A stretch of 64,000 bases of DNA from Actinoplanes xinjiangensis (GCF_003148685.1 NZ_QGGR01000008.1:62001-126000), one strand, 5' to 3'. Shown: positions 8,834-17,325, counted from the first letter of the stretch. Notes: generated from the sequence alone by a model not told the origin. A program made the numbers and translations.

Positions 8834-10515
8834 CGCACCACCTCACCTGCGAAGACCGCCCGGTACGCGGGGTCGGTCCACAACGTGGCGTGTGGCGCGT
8901 ACCCCCTGATCCGGCCGTCGTCCAGCCACACCACCAGGTCGGACCGGGCCGCTGTGGCCCGGCGATGGGTCACCACCAGACGGGTCCGGCCGGCGGTGTG
9001 GCGGGTGAGGCTGTCGGTGATCCGGGCTTCGGTGACGGTGTCCAGGCTGGACGACGCGTCGTCGAGGATGAGCAGCCGCTCGCCGCGCAGCGCCCGGGCC
9101 AGGCCCAGTCGCTGGCGCTCGCCGCCGGACATCGGGCTGTCCGCGAGGGGGGTGTCGTAGCCTTCGGGCAGCCGGGCGACGTAGTCGTCGATGGCGGCCA
9201 CCGCCGCCGCGCGGCGGGTCGCGGCTCCGCCTCCCGGGCGGCCCATGGCGATGGCCTCGCCGACGGTGGCTCCGACCAGGACCGGCCGTTCGAAGCCGTA
9301 TCCGACGGCGGTGGCCGACTCGGCCGGTGAACATGCGATCAGGGGTACGCCGTCGAGCAGAACCCGCCCACCGTCGGGCTCGCGCAGACCGCCGGCCACC
9401 GCGGCCAGCAGCGACTTGCCCGCACCGGACCGGCCGACGACCGCGACGACCGCGCCGCCGGGCACCGTGAGGTCCACCGAGTCCAGGGCGGTGTGCCCGT
9501 CCAGGAGCACCGTGACCTGTTCCAGCCGGAGGACTCCGGGGCCGGTGGGCAGACGGCGGGTCCCTTCGGTCACCGTGGGCTCGGCCAGCACCTCGGCGAC
9601 CCGGCCGGCGCTGGTCCGCGCCCGTACCAGCCGGTTCACGGTGGTCAGCACCGCGCCGAGCCCGCTGCCGAGCAGCGCGTACTGCACGGCCGCCAGGAGT
9701 TCGCCGGGGGTGAGCCGGCCCGCGCCGAGCAGCAGGCCACCACAGGTGATCACCGCGATCAGGATGAGCGGCGACAGCAGCGCGGTCCGGCCGCCCGCCG
9801 CCGCGAGCGCGGTCCAGGTGCCGGTGCCGTACGCGCTGAGATCGGGCAGCCGTCGTAGCACCCGTGCCGTCTCCCGGTCGAGGGTGCCGGCCGCCGCGAT
9901 GGTGCGGCTGCCGTCCAGTGCCTCGGCCAGCCGTCCGGCCATCTCGCTCTGCACCGTCTGGTAGCCGTGGGCGGCGGCGGTGGCGTCCGCCGCGTAGCCG
10001 CGCAGCAGCAGCCCGAGCAGCAGCAGCCCGAGCAGGAAGGTGCCGGCCAGCCACGGGTCGAGCAGGGCGAGTGCCACGAGGGCACCCAGCGGCGGCAACC
10101 CGGAGAGCACGCCGCCGACCACGGTGGCGGCGGCCGAGCCGGCGTCGGTGGACTGTCCGGACAGCCGGGTCACCAGGTCACCGACCGGGTAGCGGGTGAC
10201 CACCGGCTGGGGCAGCGCGAACATCCGCCGGGCCAGGCGGTGCCGCAGCGCGGCGGTCGCGCGGGCGGTGCCGGCGGCGGACACGAAGCCGGTGAGGATC
10301 TCGGCGGACGCGGCCACGACGATCAGGGCGACCGCGGCGGTCATCCAGGCGGTGGCCGAGCCGCGGATCCCGAGGACCGCGTCGACGGCCCGGCCGAGCG
10401 TGGCCGGCAGCAGCAGTTCCGCGGCCGCGCCGAGCACGCCCGCGGCGGCCAGCACGACGGCGTGCCCACCGGCGTCACCGGTGGCGCGGATCAGGACCCG
10501 GCTCGACGGTTGCAT
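8830..10515 (-). CDS. ramA: ABC exporter half-transporter of the lanthipeptide operon (RamA/AmfA position)
   Basis: 561 residues from ATG 10515, which has GGGAGGA six bases upstream; an upstream in-frame GTG at 10542 would lie in the intergenic hairpin and is less likely. It has an exporter transmembrane domain, then an NBD with Walker A GRSGAGKSL, signature MSGGERQ, and Walker B LLILDDASSSLD. The residue after the Walker B Asp is Asp instead of the catalytic Glu, while H-loop THRR is kept. Such asymmetry is common in heterodimeric exporters with one degenerate site. It lies 78 bases downstream of the precursor gene, across a strong hairpin. Confidence 0.85.
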   Translation of the reverse strand: MQPSSRVLIRATGDAGGHAVVLAAAGVLGAAAELLLPATLGRAVDAVLGIRGSATAWMTAAVALIVVAASAEILTGFVSAAGTARATAALRHRLARRMFALPQPVVTRYPVGDLVTRLSGQSTDAGSAAATVVGGVLSGLPPLGALVALALLDPWLAGTFLLGLLLLGLLLRGYAADATAAAHGYQTVQSEMAGRLAEALDGSRTIAAAGTLDRETARVLRRLPDLSAYGTGTWTALAAAGGRTALLSPLILIAVITCGGLLLGAGRLTPGELLAAVQYALLGSGLGAVLTTVNRLVRARTSAGRVAEVLAEPTVTEGTRRLPTGPGVLRLEQVTVLLDGHTALDSVDLTVPGGAVVAVVGRSGAGKSLLAAVAGGLREPDGGRVLLDGVPLIACSPAESATAVGYGFERPVLVGATVGEAIAMGRPGGGAATRRAAAVAAIDDYVARLPEGYDTPLADSPMSGGERQRLGLARALRGERLLILDDASSSLDTVTEARITDSLTRHTAGRTRLVVTHRRATAARSDLVVWLDDGRIRGYAPHATLWTDPAYRAVFAGEVVR

Positions 10516-10534
10516 GCGGTCCTCCCAAAGGCGT

Positions 10535-10573
10535 GGCCCCACCCGGACGGCTCGGGGCCGTCCGGGTGGGGCC
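10535..10573 (-). terminator. Perfect 16-bp hairpin between precursor and transporter genes
   Basis: GGCCCCACCCGGACGG and CCGTCCGGGTGGGGCC pair perfectly around a 7-base loop, between the precursor stop (10594) and the RBS of the transporter (about 10522-10528). Its place suggests a partial terminator or RNA-stability element that lets precursor mRNA outnumber transporter mRNA (inference). Confidence 0.8.
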
Positions 10574-10593
10574 GGGGGGCGTGGAACGCGGGA

Positions 10594-10725
10594 TCAGTTA
10601 CAGGTCGTGACGCTCAGCGAGCTGTCGCCGCAGAGCAGCAGGCTCGCCTGGCTGCCACCGCCGCCACCGCCGCCGGTGCGCTCGGATGCGGACACGTGCA
10701 TTCCCTGGAGGTCGAGCAGAGTCAT
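10594..10725 (-). CDS. ramS: SapB/AmfS-like class III lanthipeptide precursor
   Basis: A 43-residue peptide. The leader starts MTLLDLQGM, matching the LxLQ leader motif read by class III synthetases. The C-terminus ASLLLCGDSSLSVTTCN is almost the SapB (RamS) core of Streptomyces coelicolor. Two Ser-x2-Ser-x3-Cys motifs (Ser25/Ser28/Cys32 and Ser35/Ser38/Cys42) are the substrates for lanthionine or labionin rings. A run of seven Gly (residues 18-24) separates leader and rings, which is unusual. Start ATG overlaps the LanKC stop as ATGA, so translation is coupled; GGAGAGG lies about 10 bases upstream. SapB is a morphogenetic surfactant for aerial growth; a similar role is likely. Confidence 0.93.
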   Translation of the reverse strand: MTLLDLQGMHVSASERTGGGGGGGSQASLLLCGDSSLSVTTCN

Positions 10726-13337
10726 GTCGGTACACCTCTCCTTGCGAATGGATGGGACTGGATGGATCCTTCTTCCGCGCGCCGGAAGTCTGTGGTGAGA
10801 AACGGCAGGCTGATCGCCGGGTTCTCGGCCATGGCCAGGGCGAGCAGTACGCCCGCGGTTCCGGTGGCCAGGTCCATGGACAGGCGCAGCAGCTGCTCGC
10901 CGGGAAAGGCGAGGCCGGCGCCGTACGGTAGGGCGTGCCAGGACAGCGCGTCGGCCTGCCGGGCCAGTTCCGCGGCGTCGTCAGCGGCCGTGTCACCGGC
11001 CGTGACCCGGGCCGCCAGGTAGGCGACGATGCCCGCGCGGCCGGCGAAGAGCCCGGACTGGGCGTAGAACGGTGAGGAGGCCACCCGGCGGATCGCGGCG
11101 GACGCGGCCCGGAACTCCTCGTCGTCGGCGTGCCGCAGGTACCGGTCGAGGACCAGACCGACGCCGATGCTGCCCTGGGCGAGGTAGGGCATGGTGCGCC
11201 AGCCTTCGTCGACGTACATTCCGCCGTCATCGCGCAGGACACAGCCGCGCAGGTCCCTGCGCAGGGCGCCGGCCGCGGCGGTCAGCATCGCCGGGTCACC
11301 GGTGTGCTCGTACCGGTGCAGGAAGAACAGTGCCGGGCCGCTGGCTCCCCGGGTCAGGCCGGTCGCGGCCGGCGGCGTGGTGAGCCGGTCGGCGAGCAGG
11401 ACGGTCAGCTCGTCGGCGGCCTCGGTCACCCGCGGCTCCCCGGTGGCGTGCCCGAACCAGGTCAGGGCCAGCCCGACGCCGGCGAGCCCGCTCGCCAGGT
11501 CGGTGGACAGGTCGCGCCAGGGCTCGGCGAGACAGAGCTCCATCAGGGCGGCGGCCTCGTCGCGGCGGCCGCACCCGTGCAGGGCGTACGCGACACCCGT
11601 CAGCCCGTCCCAGAATCCGAGGCGGCTGCCGGACGCGGGGGTACGTACCTGGTCGGCGAGCCACTGCTCGTGGTCGGGAAAGCGGCCGGCACCGGCGGCG
11701 GACAGGGCCCAGAGGACTCCCGCGGCACCGTGGGCCAGGTTGAGGCCGCCGCTGCGGAACTGCTGAATGTCGCCGGGGAACAGCCGGTCGTCGCGATGTG
11801 GTGTGGCGCTGTGAAGCACCGCGGTGGACAGCCGCCGGCGCAGGGCCGGCCAGTCGCCACGGTCGAAGTCCAGCCGCTCGGGGTTGCCGGTGCCGTGGGC
11901 AGCCGCCGGGGCGTTCCGCGGCTCAGTGGCTTCGCTGCCACGGATCACCCGGACGGCCTCGGTGAGGTAGCCGTCGGGGACCGGGAAGCGCTCGGCGATG
12001 ATCCGGGCGAAGTGGTCGGCTTTGCCGGGGGCGAGCCGCAGCATCGCGGTCAGCGGCAGGAACAGGGCGAGCCGCAGGCAGGCGAGCGCGTACTCGTCGG
12101 CGGCGAAACCGGTCCGGTCGGACGGTGCGGCGAACGCCTGGTTGCGCAGGGCCGGCGCGCCCGGTTCGGTGACCGGCCGGGCCACCTCGAAGTCGATGAG
12201 GGTGATCCGGCCGTCGTCGCCGACGAGCACGTTGAACAGGTGCAGGTCGCCGTAGACGATGCCGTTGCGGTGGATCTCGCGCACCGCTGTCTCGACCTGC
12301 TGGTGGATGTCGACGGCCCACGCGGTGTAGTCGGCGAGGGTGTCCGGGCCGGCGCCCGGGCGGGTCAGCGGGTAGCGCTGGACCAGCTCCCGGTTGAGCG
12401 GCCGGCCGTCGACGTGCTCGAGGACGAGGAACTCGTGGTCGCCCAGCGTGAACATGTCGTGTGCCCGTACCACGCCGGGTACGCCGGAGAGTGCCGTCAG
12501 CATCTGATGTTCGCGGCGTACCCGGGTGATCGCGTCGGCGCCGGTGGCGTCCAGGCCGGCGTGCGGGCGGGCCTCCTTGAGCACGATCGCCGCGCCGCTG
12601 CGGATGTCCCGGCCGCGGTAGAGGCCGCCGCCGTTGGAGAAGTGCAGGACGCTGTCGATGGTGTACGGCACCTGCGTGGTGCTGACGGCGTTGCGGGCCT
12701 CGAGATGCGCGGTGAGGAAGGCGGGCAGCTCGATCCAGTCGGGAACCTGGAAGACCGGGTCGCGGCGGTCCGGCACGAGGGTGTCCTCCGCGTTCGCGAT
12801 GGCCGGCACGACCTGGCCGTCGTCGTCGAGGCAGTAGCGCGACGCGAAGCCGCCGTAGCGGACGTGCACCGGGCCGCTGCCGTACCGCAGATCGGAGAGG
12901 ATGGTGGGGCCCGCCTCGCCGTCGAGCAGCTTGTCGAGCTCCGCGCAGACCACGGCCAGCTCGTCCTCGTCGTGGGGGTACACCGTGATGAACTTTCCAC
13001 TGGCTCCACGACCGGCGTACTTGGCATTGCGCATCAGCATCATCCGCGGCCCGCGCAGGAATTTGAAACCCAGATCGCGTACGGCGCAGTAGTCCCAGAC
13101 CGTCTCCAGCACCCGCTCGGCGTTGTGCAGGCAGGCGGAGACGTGCACCTTCCAGCCCTGCGGCGGCAGCGGGTCATCGGCCGGCGAGCAGATCAGCCAG
13201 TCGTCCTTGGCCGTGCGCACCCAGCCGTCGGGCAGTCGCCGGTGGCCGAGGTACTCCGGGGCCGGAGCCTTGGTGTTGGTGAGCGAGTCGTAGAAGATCG
13301 GGTCGACCGCGCAGTACGTGTCGTAACGCTCGTCCAT
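10722..13337 (-). CDS. ramC: Class III lanthionine synthetase LanKC (RamC-like)
   Basis: About 871 residues with the three-domain class III layout. An N-terminal lyase domain (about 1-210; YDTYCAVDPIFYDSL is typical of RamC-type proteins) is followed by a Ser/Thr-kinase-like domain (about 220-500; catalytic loop YGDLHLFNVL, metal loop LIDFEVA, DFE for DFG). A C-terminal LanC-like cyclase domain (about 530-870; GLFAGRAGI) lacks the zinc-binding CHG of classes I and II, as expected for class III. It phosphorylates and dehydrates precursor Ser residues and closes rings. GAGGAGG four bases upstream supports ATG 13337; a GTG just before it is the alternative. The stop overlaps the precursor start. 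Confidence 0.93.
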   Translation of the reverse strand: MDERYDTYCAVDPIFYDSLTNTKAPAPEYLGHRRLPDGWVRTAKDDWLICSPADDPLPPQGWKVHVSACLHNAERVLETVWDYCAVRDLGFKFLRGPRMMLMRNAKYAGRGASGKFITVYPHDEDELAVVCAELDKLLDGEAGPTILSDLRYGSGPVHVRYGGFASRYCLDDDGQVVPAIANAEDTLVPDRRDPVFQVPDWIELPAFLTAHLEARNAVSTTQVPYTIDSVLHFSNGGGLYRGRDIRSGAAIVLKEARPHAGLDATGADAITRVRREHQMLTALSGVPGVVRAHDMFTLGDHEFLVLEHVDGRPLNRELVQRYPLTRPGAGPDTLADYTAWAVDIHQQVETAVREIHRNGIVYGDLHLFNVLVGDDGRITLIDFEVARPVTEPGAPALRNQAFAAPSDRTGFAADEYALACLRLALFLPLTAMLRLAPGKADHFARIIAERFPVPDGYLTEAVRVIRGSEATEPRNAPAAAHGTGNPERLDFDRGDWPALRRRLSTAVLHSATPHRDDRLFPGDIQQFRSGGLNLAHGAAGVLWALSAAGAGRFPDHEQWLADQVRTPASGSRLGFWDGLTGVAYALHGCGRRDEAAALMELCLAEPWRDLSTDLASGLAGVGLALTWFGHATGEPRVTEAADELTVLLADRLTTPPAATGLTRGASGPALFFLHRYEHTGDPAMLTAAAGALRRDLRGCVLRDDGGMYVDEGWRTMPYLAQGSIGVGLVLDRYLRHADDEEFRAASAAIRRVASSPFYAQSGLFAGRAGIVAYLAARVTAGDTAADDAAELARQADALSWHALPYGAGLAFPGEQLLRLSMDLATGTAGVLLALAMAENPAISLPFLTTDFRRAEEGSIQSHPFARRGVPT

Positions 13338-13635
13338 CACCCCTCCTCGTCCGGTCGAGCCGTTCGGCTGCTGGAACCAGACTGCGCCTGCTCAGAGCCG
13401 TCCTGAAGTGCCGCCGGTCATCTCGTCCACGGCGAAGCCGTCCGGATTCTGATGACAAAACTCAGGTTTCAACCGCTCCCGGCGGGATAGGGGCGTGGCT
13501 CGACCGCCGGGACCCGGTCGGCCGGGTCGGGCACGGTATGATCCGTCCGGTCCGTGACGTACACGGGCCGATAGGTGATCGCCGGTTCCGTCACGATGGG
13601 ATCGGGATGCACCGAGCACTGAGGAGGTGCCGGGA
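13338..13635 (-). promoter_or_regulatory. Divergent control region of LanKC operon and release-factor paralogue
   Basis: No clear gene. The most AT-rich stretch, 13446-13472, reads on the minus strand TTGAAA, 15 bases, CAGAAT, a weak promoter-like pair about 110 bases before LanKC. Plus-strand TATGAT at 13537-13542 is a possible -10 box for the release-factor gene. The binding site of the LuxR regulators could not be identified by eye. A 26-codon TTG-start frame also lies here (see findings). Confidence 0.35.
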
Positions 13636-14284
13636 ATGTCCATTCGAATCGAGATTCACGCCACCGCCGGTGGCGCGGACGCTGAGACGTTCGCGGGTGA
13701 GCTCGCCGACGCTGTGAGCCGCCACGCCGGTGTCACCGTCGCCCGTGAGGGCCGCGTCTTCGTGCTCCACCGTCTTTGACCCCCGATACGGTGCTCTCGC
13801 CGGCCGGCACTGCGTACAGCGTGTCCCCGCCACGGAGAAGAACGGCCGTCGGCACACCAGCGAAGTAGTCGTCGTCGCCCTCCCCGATCAGCCGGGTGGG
13901 GCCACGGGATCCGGTCGTGTCGACCGCAACGACGTCCGCGTCGATGTGTACCGCGACTCCGGTCCGGGTGGCCAGCACCGCAACAAGGTGGAGACCGCGG
14001 TCCGGCTGACACACCTTCCGACCGGGATCGTGGTGACCGCGGCGGACTCCCGTAGTCAGCACGAGAACCGACGGGTCGCGTGGCAGCGGCTGCAGACCGC
14101 CGTCGACGCCCGTGACGCCGAACGCAGACACAGGGAACGTAACGCCGAACGTGCCGGGGAGTTCACCGGCGGCCGGTCGTTCACATGGACCGCATGGCGG
14201 GATCAGGTGCGCGCCGACGGCGGCACCCGGGTGAGCATGGCCAAGGCCTTGGCCGGTCGTATCGGTCCACTGCTGACCGCCTGA
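13636..14284 (+). CDS. Short peptide-chain release factor paralogue (RF-H-like) with in-gene +1 frameshift
   Basis: Frame 0 from ATG 13636 (GAGGAGG at 13621-13627) encodes 47 residues, including EIHATAGGADAETFAGEL, like the start of the release-factor domain, and stops at TGA 13777. Skipping one base at CTT-T-GAC continues for 168 residues with RVPATE, GRRHTS, the peptidyl-transferase motif GPGGQ and HLPTGIVV. The joined product is about 215 residues: a release factor lacking domain 1, like RF-H/PrfH. The PAT triplet is at the site of the RF1-type PxT reading motif. The two halves align without gap only if the shift occurs. Either a programmed frameshift gene or a recent pseudogene. Confidence 0.75.
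13774..13780 (+). promoter_or_regulatory. CTTTGAC candidate programmed +1 frameshift site
   Basis: CTT TGA C is the same heptamer used in bacterial prfB (RF2): a slip-prone Leu codon followed by UGA in the weak UGAC context. The AGGGGG stimulator that lies three bases before the site in E. coli prfB is not here; the nearest purine-rich SD-like run is GAGGG at 13747-13751, 22 bases upstream. Confidence 0.6.
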
Positions 14285-14292
14285 CGGGTGCC

Positions 14293-14329
14293 GGTGGGAC
14301 GCGCCACGTGTCGAGTGGTGCGTCCCACC
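14293..14329. terminator. Bidirectional hairpin between convergent genes
   Basis: GGTGGGACGCGCCA and TGGTGCGTCCCACC form a 14-bp stem with one mismatch and a 9-base loop. It lies between the release-factor paralogue and the ABC exporter, whose stops face each other. Confidence 0.7.
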
Positions 14330-14348
14330 GCCCTACCGAGCCGCCTGT

Positions 14349-16331
14349 TCATGCGGCATCGGCGCCGGGCGCATCAGCGGTGGGCTGGTTCTGATATCCG
14401 GCCGCCTGCAACGTGAACAGCTGGGTGTACACGCCGTCGGTGGCCATCAACTGCTGATGGGTGCCGGACTCGATCACGTGCCCGTGCTCGAGCACGACGA
14501 TGCGGTCGGCGTGGGTGACGTTGGCCAGCCGGTGGGTGATCAGGATGGTGGTGTGCCGTCCCTGCCGGCTGCGCAGTGCCTGGAACAGGGCGTCCTCAGC
14601 GCGAGGGTCGAGCGCCGACGACGGCTCGTCCATGATCAGCAGCGGCGCGTCGCGAAGGAAGGCCCGGCTGGCGGTGATGCGCTGCCACTGGCCGCCGGAC
14701 AGCTCCTGGCCGTCCTTGAACGTCTTGTCGAGCAGGGTGTCGTAGCCGTGCGGCAGTTCGAGGATCATGTCGTGCGCGGCGGCGCGTCTGGCTGCCGCCT
14801 CGATCAGTTCCGGGTCGGCGTCGGAGTCGATGTCGCCCATCGCGATGTTCGTCGAGGCGCTGAACGGCCAATGGTGATGGTCCTGCATGGCGACCGCGAC
14901 ATGGCGGCGCAGGCCGTCGGCGTCCCATTCGTCGTAACGGCGTCCGTTCCACAGGATCGCCCCGCTGGTGGGCTCGCGCAGGCCGGCGATCATCGCGGCC
15001 AGGGTCGACTTGCCGGAGCCGTTCTCGCCGACCAGCGCGATGGTCTCGCCCGCCCGGATGGTCAACGACACCTGGTCGACTGCGGGCCGGTCCCGGTCCG
15101 GGTATCGCAAACTCACGTCGCCGACCGTGAGCTCGACCAGCCCGTCCGGTACCGGATCCGGCTCACGGCCGCTGCCGGGAGCCCGGTTGGGCAGATAGCC
15201 CTTCGCGGTGGCGAGGAAGCGGACGTACTCGTTGAAGAACTGCCCGGAGGAGTACACGCGGTCGATCTGAAATGTCACCTGCGCCAGCGCGCGCTGCGCG
15301 GCCTGCACCGCGATGACACACGTGGTCGCCGCCGCCAACGGAATCTGCCCGCGCATCAACAGCACGCCGAGCAGCACGTACACACCGGCGAGCGCGATCC
15401 CCCCGACGATCGCGCCGACGCTCGTCGTGGTCGTGACCCGTTGCGCCACCTTCAGCTCTTCGGCGATCTGAGCGCCCATCACCTTGTCGTAGAGACGCAG
15501 CAGGAAACGACGCAGCCCGTACGAGCGCAGCTCGGCCGCCGACTGACGTTCGGCCATCAGGCGCTGCAGCACCCATTGCCGGCGCCGGCGTGTGGAGCTG
15601 GCCAGGAAGCTCTGGAACCGTACGTGACCGGCGCGCAGGGCCGCGTATCCGGCCGGGACGGTGGCGACCAGCAGAGCGATCAGCAGCATCGGGTGCACGG
15701 TGACCACGGCCACGGTGACGGCGATCAGGCTGACGAGGCCGGCGAACAGGTTCATGGTGGTCTGGACCAGTTCGATGGCGGCCTCGGTGCCACGGGTGGC
15801 GCGTTCCATGCCTTCGGCGAACTGGTCGTCGTCGAACGCCCGGAGCTCGACCGCGGTCGTGTTCTCGAACAACTCGCGTTCGACGAGCATGTGTACGCGC
15901 GGTGTCAGGCCGTTGAGGGCGTACCCGACCAGCATCCCGAGTCCGCCGCGGATCGCGGTGACCGCGGCCAGCCACGCCAGCGCGGGAAGCGCCGCCCGCA
16001 CCCGATCCGGGGTCGGGCCGCCGGCGAACAATTCGACGAGGATGCGCTGGGTCGCCAGCAGCCCGAAGGCCGCCATCGTGCCGGCGCCCACCGTGCTCAC
16101 GGCCACCAGTGATGTCCGCAGCCGGTCGGCTCGCCACGCCACTCGTACGGCTCGCCGGGTCAGGCCCGGCAGTTCCGCGAAGACGCCGAACACGCTGGCG
16201 TTCGCCCGGGCCCGCAGTCCGGTCTCCCACCAGCTCGGCCGGAACTCCGGAAGCACCTCCTGCGGATCGCCCGGTGAGGTCTGGGCTGGGATGGATCCGG
16301 TGGTGTCGCGGCTGTTCGTTGTGGTGCTCAC
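14349..16331 (-). CDS. ABC exporter, fused permease/ATPase
   Basis: About 660 residues from GTG 16331, which has GGAGGAG 8 bases upstream; the frame is open much further but without gene-like content. The transmembrane domain lies at about 75-370. The NBD has Walker A GENGSGKST, signature LSGGQWQR, Walker B LLIMDEPSSALD and H-loop ITHRL, a complete site. The protein resembles lantibiotic/bacteriocin-type single-chain exporters, but the substrate is unknown. It lies next to the lanthipeptide operon yet is separated by the convergent release-factor gene, so it need not belong to it. Confidence 0.85.
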   Translation of the reverse strand: MSTTTNSRDTTGSIPAQTSPGDPQEVLPEFRPSWWETGLRARANASVFGVFAELPGLTRRAVRVAWRADRLRTSLVAVSTVGAGTMAAFGLLATQRILVELFAGGPTPDRVRAALPALAWLAAVTAIRGGLGMLVGYALNGLTPRVHMLVERELFENTTAVELRAFDDDQFAEGMERATRGTEAAIELVQTTMNLFAGLVSLIAVTVAVVTVHPMLLIALLVATVPAGYAALRAGHVRFQSFLASSTRRRRQWVLQRLMAERQSAAELRSYGLRRFLLRLYDKVMGAQIAEELKVAQRVTTTTSVGAIVGGIALAGVYVLLGVLLMRGQIPLAAATTCVIAVQAAQRALAQVTFQIDRVYSSGQFFNEYVRFLATAKGYLPNRAPGSGREPDPVPDGLVELTVGDVSLRYPDRDRPAVDQVSLTIRAGETIALVGENGSGKSTLAAMIAGLREPTSGAILWNGRRYDEWDADGLRRHVAVAMQDHHHWPFSASTNIAMGDIDSDADPELIEAAARRAAAHDMILELPHGYDTLLDKTFKDGQELSGGQWQRITASRAFLRDAPLLIMDEPSSALDPRAEDALFQALRSRQGRHTTILITHRLANVTHADRIVVLEHGHVIESGTHQQLMATDGVYTQLFTLQAAGYQNQPTADAPGADAA

Positions 16332-16569
16332 CTGCGCGTCTCCTCCTGCCGGTGGGTCCGCTTGAGGGGCGTGGGTCCTGGCGAGGGTTGCTGGTCGGCG
16401 GTCACCTCCAACGGATACCGGACTGCGGAACCGATGCGGTGTCGGCCAGCCGACGAAGTCAGCACATCGGGTAGCACATTTGTTCGGATGAGCTATCCGA
16501 GCGTGTTGGTGTCGCGCGGCGAGCCGGCGCACTGCAGCCGCAGAGATGTGAAGGACCACCTCCACTCGC

Positions 16570-16875
16570 TGGTACGAACGCGCAAAACTGATCAACAATC
16601 CCAGCGTGTGGATCCAGCCCGAACCCGCGATGGGCAGGTCCACCGCGGTCCGCCGGATGCTGCTGTCACTGGTCGCCCAAGGCGTCACCCCGCTGATCCT
16701 GGGCGACCTGAAACCCGACTACGCCGAGCTGGTCGCCGCCCTCGGCGGCCGGGTCGCGCGTCGGGCCCGGCCTGCATCGGCTCAACCCCCTCGAGGTCAA
16801 CCTCTAGCGTCAGGTCCTGGCCCGCGTCGACGACGCCCAGGAGGCCGAGCGGCTGCGCGCCGAGGTCGGGGAAAC
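16570..16875 (+). pseudogene. Remnant of conjugation-type ATP-binding protein
   Basis: WYERAKLINNPSVWIQP, then PAMGRSTAVRRMLLS (a P-loop-like motif), then GDLKPDYAELVAALGGRV in one frame; LNPLEV and, after a stop, RQVLARVDDAQEAERLRAEV in another. This pattern matches the ATPase part of integrative conjugative element transfer proteins (TraC/VirB4-like). At least one frameshift and an in-frame TAG inactivate it, and both ends are missing. Confidence 0.55.
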
Positions 16876-16944
16876 TCCGATGGCTCCGCGACCTTCCGGG
16901 CTCCGCACCCCAACAGCACTCGTACTGCGCCATCGAGGGGGCAC

Positions 16945-17120
16945 CGGCTGGCTTCTACCGCAACCGCACCCCGCGAGCCGGCGAGCACCTACTCAAACCC
17001 GTACGCCAGCTGATCGAGTCGGTCAACGACACCTTGAAAGGCCAACTCGACCTGGAACTGCACGGCGGCCGCAGCATCGAAGGCGTCGGTGCCCGCGTCG
17101 CCCAAAGGTCTAGCTTGGTC
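16945..17120 (+). pseudogene. Transposase C-terminal fragment (IS5/IS982-like)
   Basis: GFYRNRTPRAGEHLLKPVRQ, then NDTLKGQLDLE..HGGRSIEGVGARVAQR, typical of the C-terminal end of DDE transposases of the IS5/IS982 type. The N-terminal catalytic part is absent. It is directly followed by the end of a different transposase, so two insertions overlap here. Confidence 0.55.
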
Positions 17121-17204
17121 GCTGAACCAACTACCGGAGACCTCTTCAGTTATCGATCACCGCCACGCCGCAACATCGACGACCCTACGAAACACGGCCT
17201 AACC

Positions 17205-17324
17205 CAGCCCTACAGTTCCGGCGCCGCCGAAGGCCAGGTCGACCGCATCAACACACTCAAACGCGCCATGTACGGCCGCGCCAACCTCGCCCTGCTACGC
17301 CAACGCATCCTCATCCCACACTGA
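17205..17324 (+). pseudogene. ISL3-family transposase C-terminal fragment
   Basis: The last 34 residues (GAAEGQVDRINTLKRAMYGR, then ANLALLRQRIL) are the characteristic ISL3-family C-terminus. It is in frame with the preceding transposase fragment but belongs to another family. No terminal inverted repeats were identified. Confidence 0.65.
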
Positions 17325-17325
17325 C

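Noticed and set aside
11130..13406. 758-codon open frame on the plus strand
   Set aside because: Fully antisense to LanKC, which has three recognisable domains; the long frame results from third-position GC bias.
14457..16112. 551-codon open frame on the plus strand
   Set aside because: Antisense to the ABC exporter; no domain seen.
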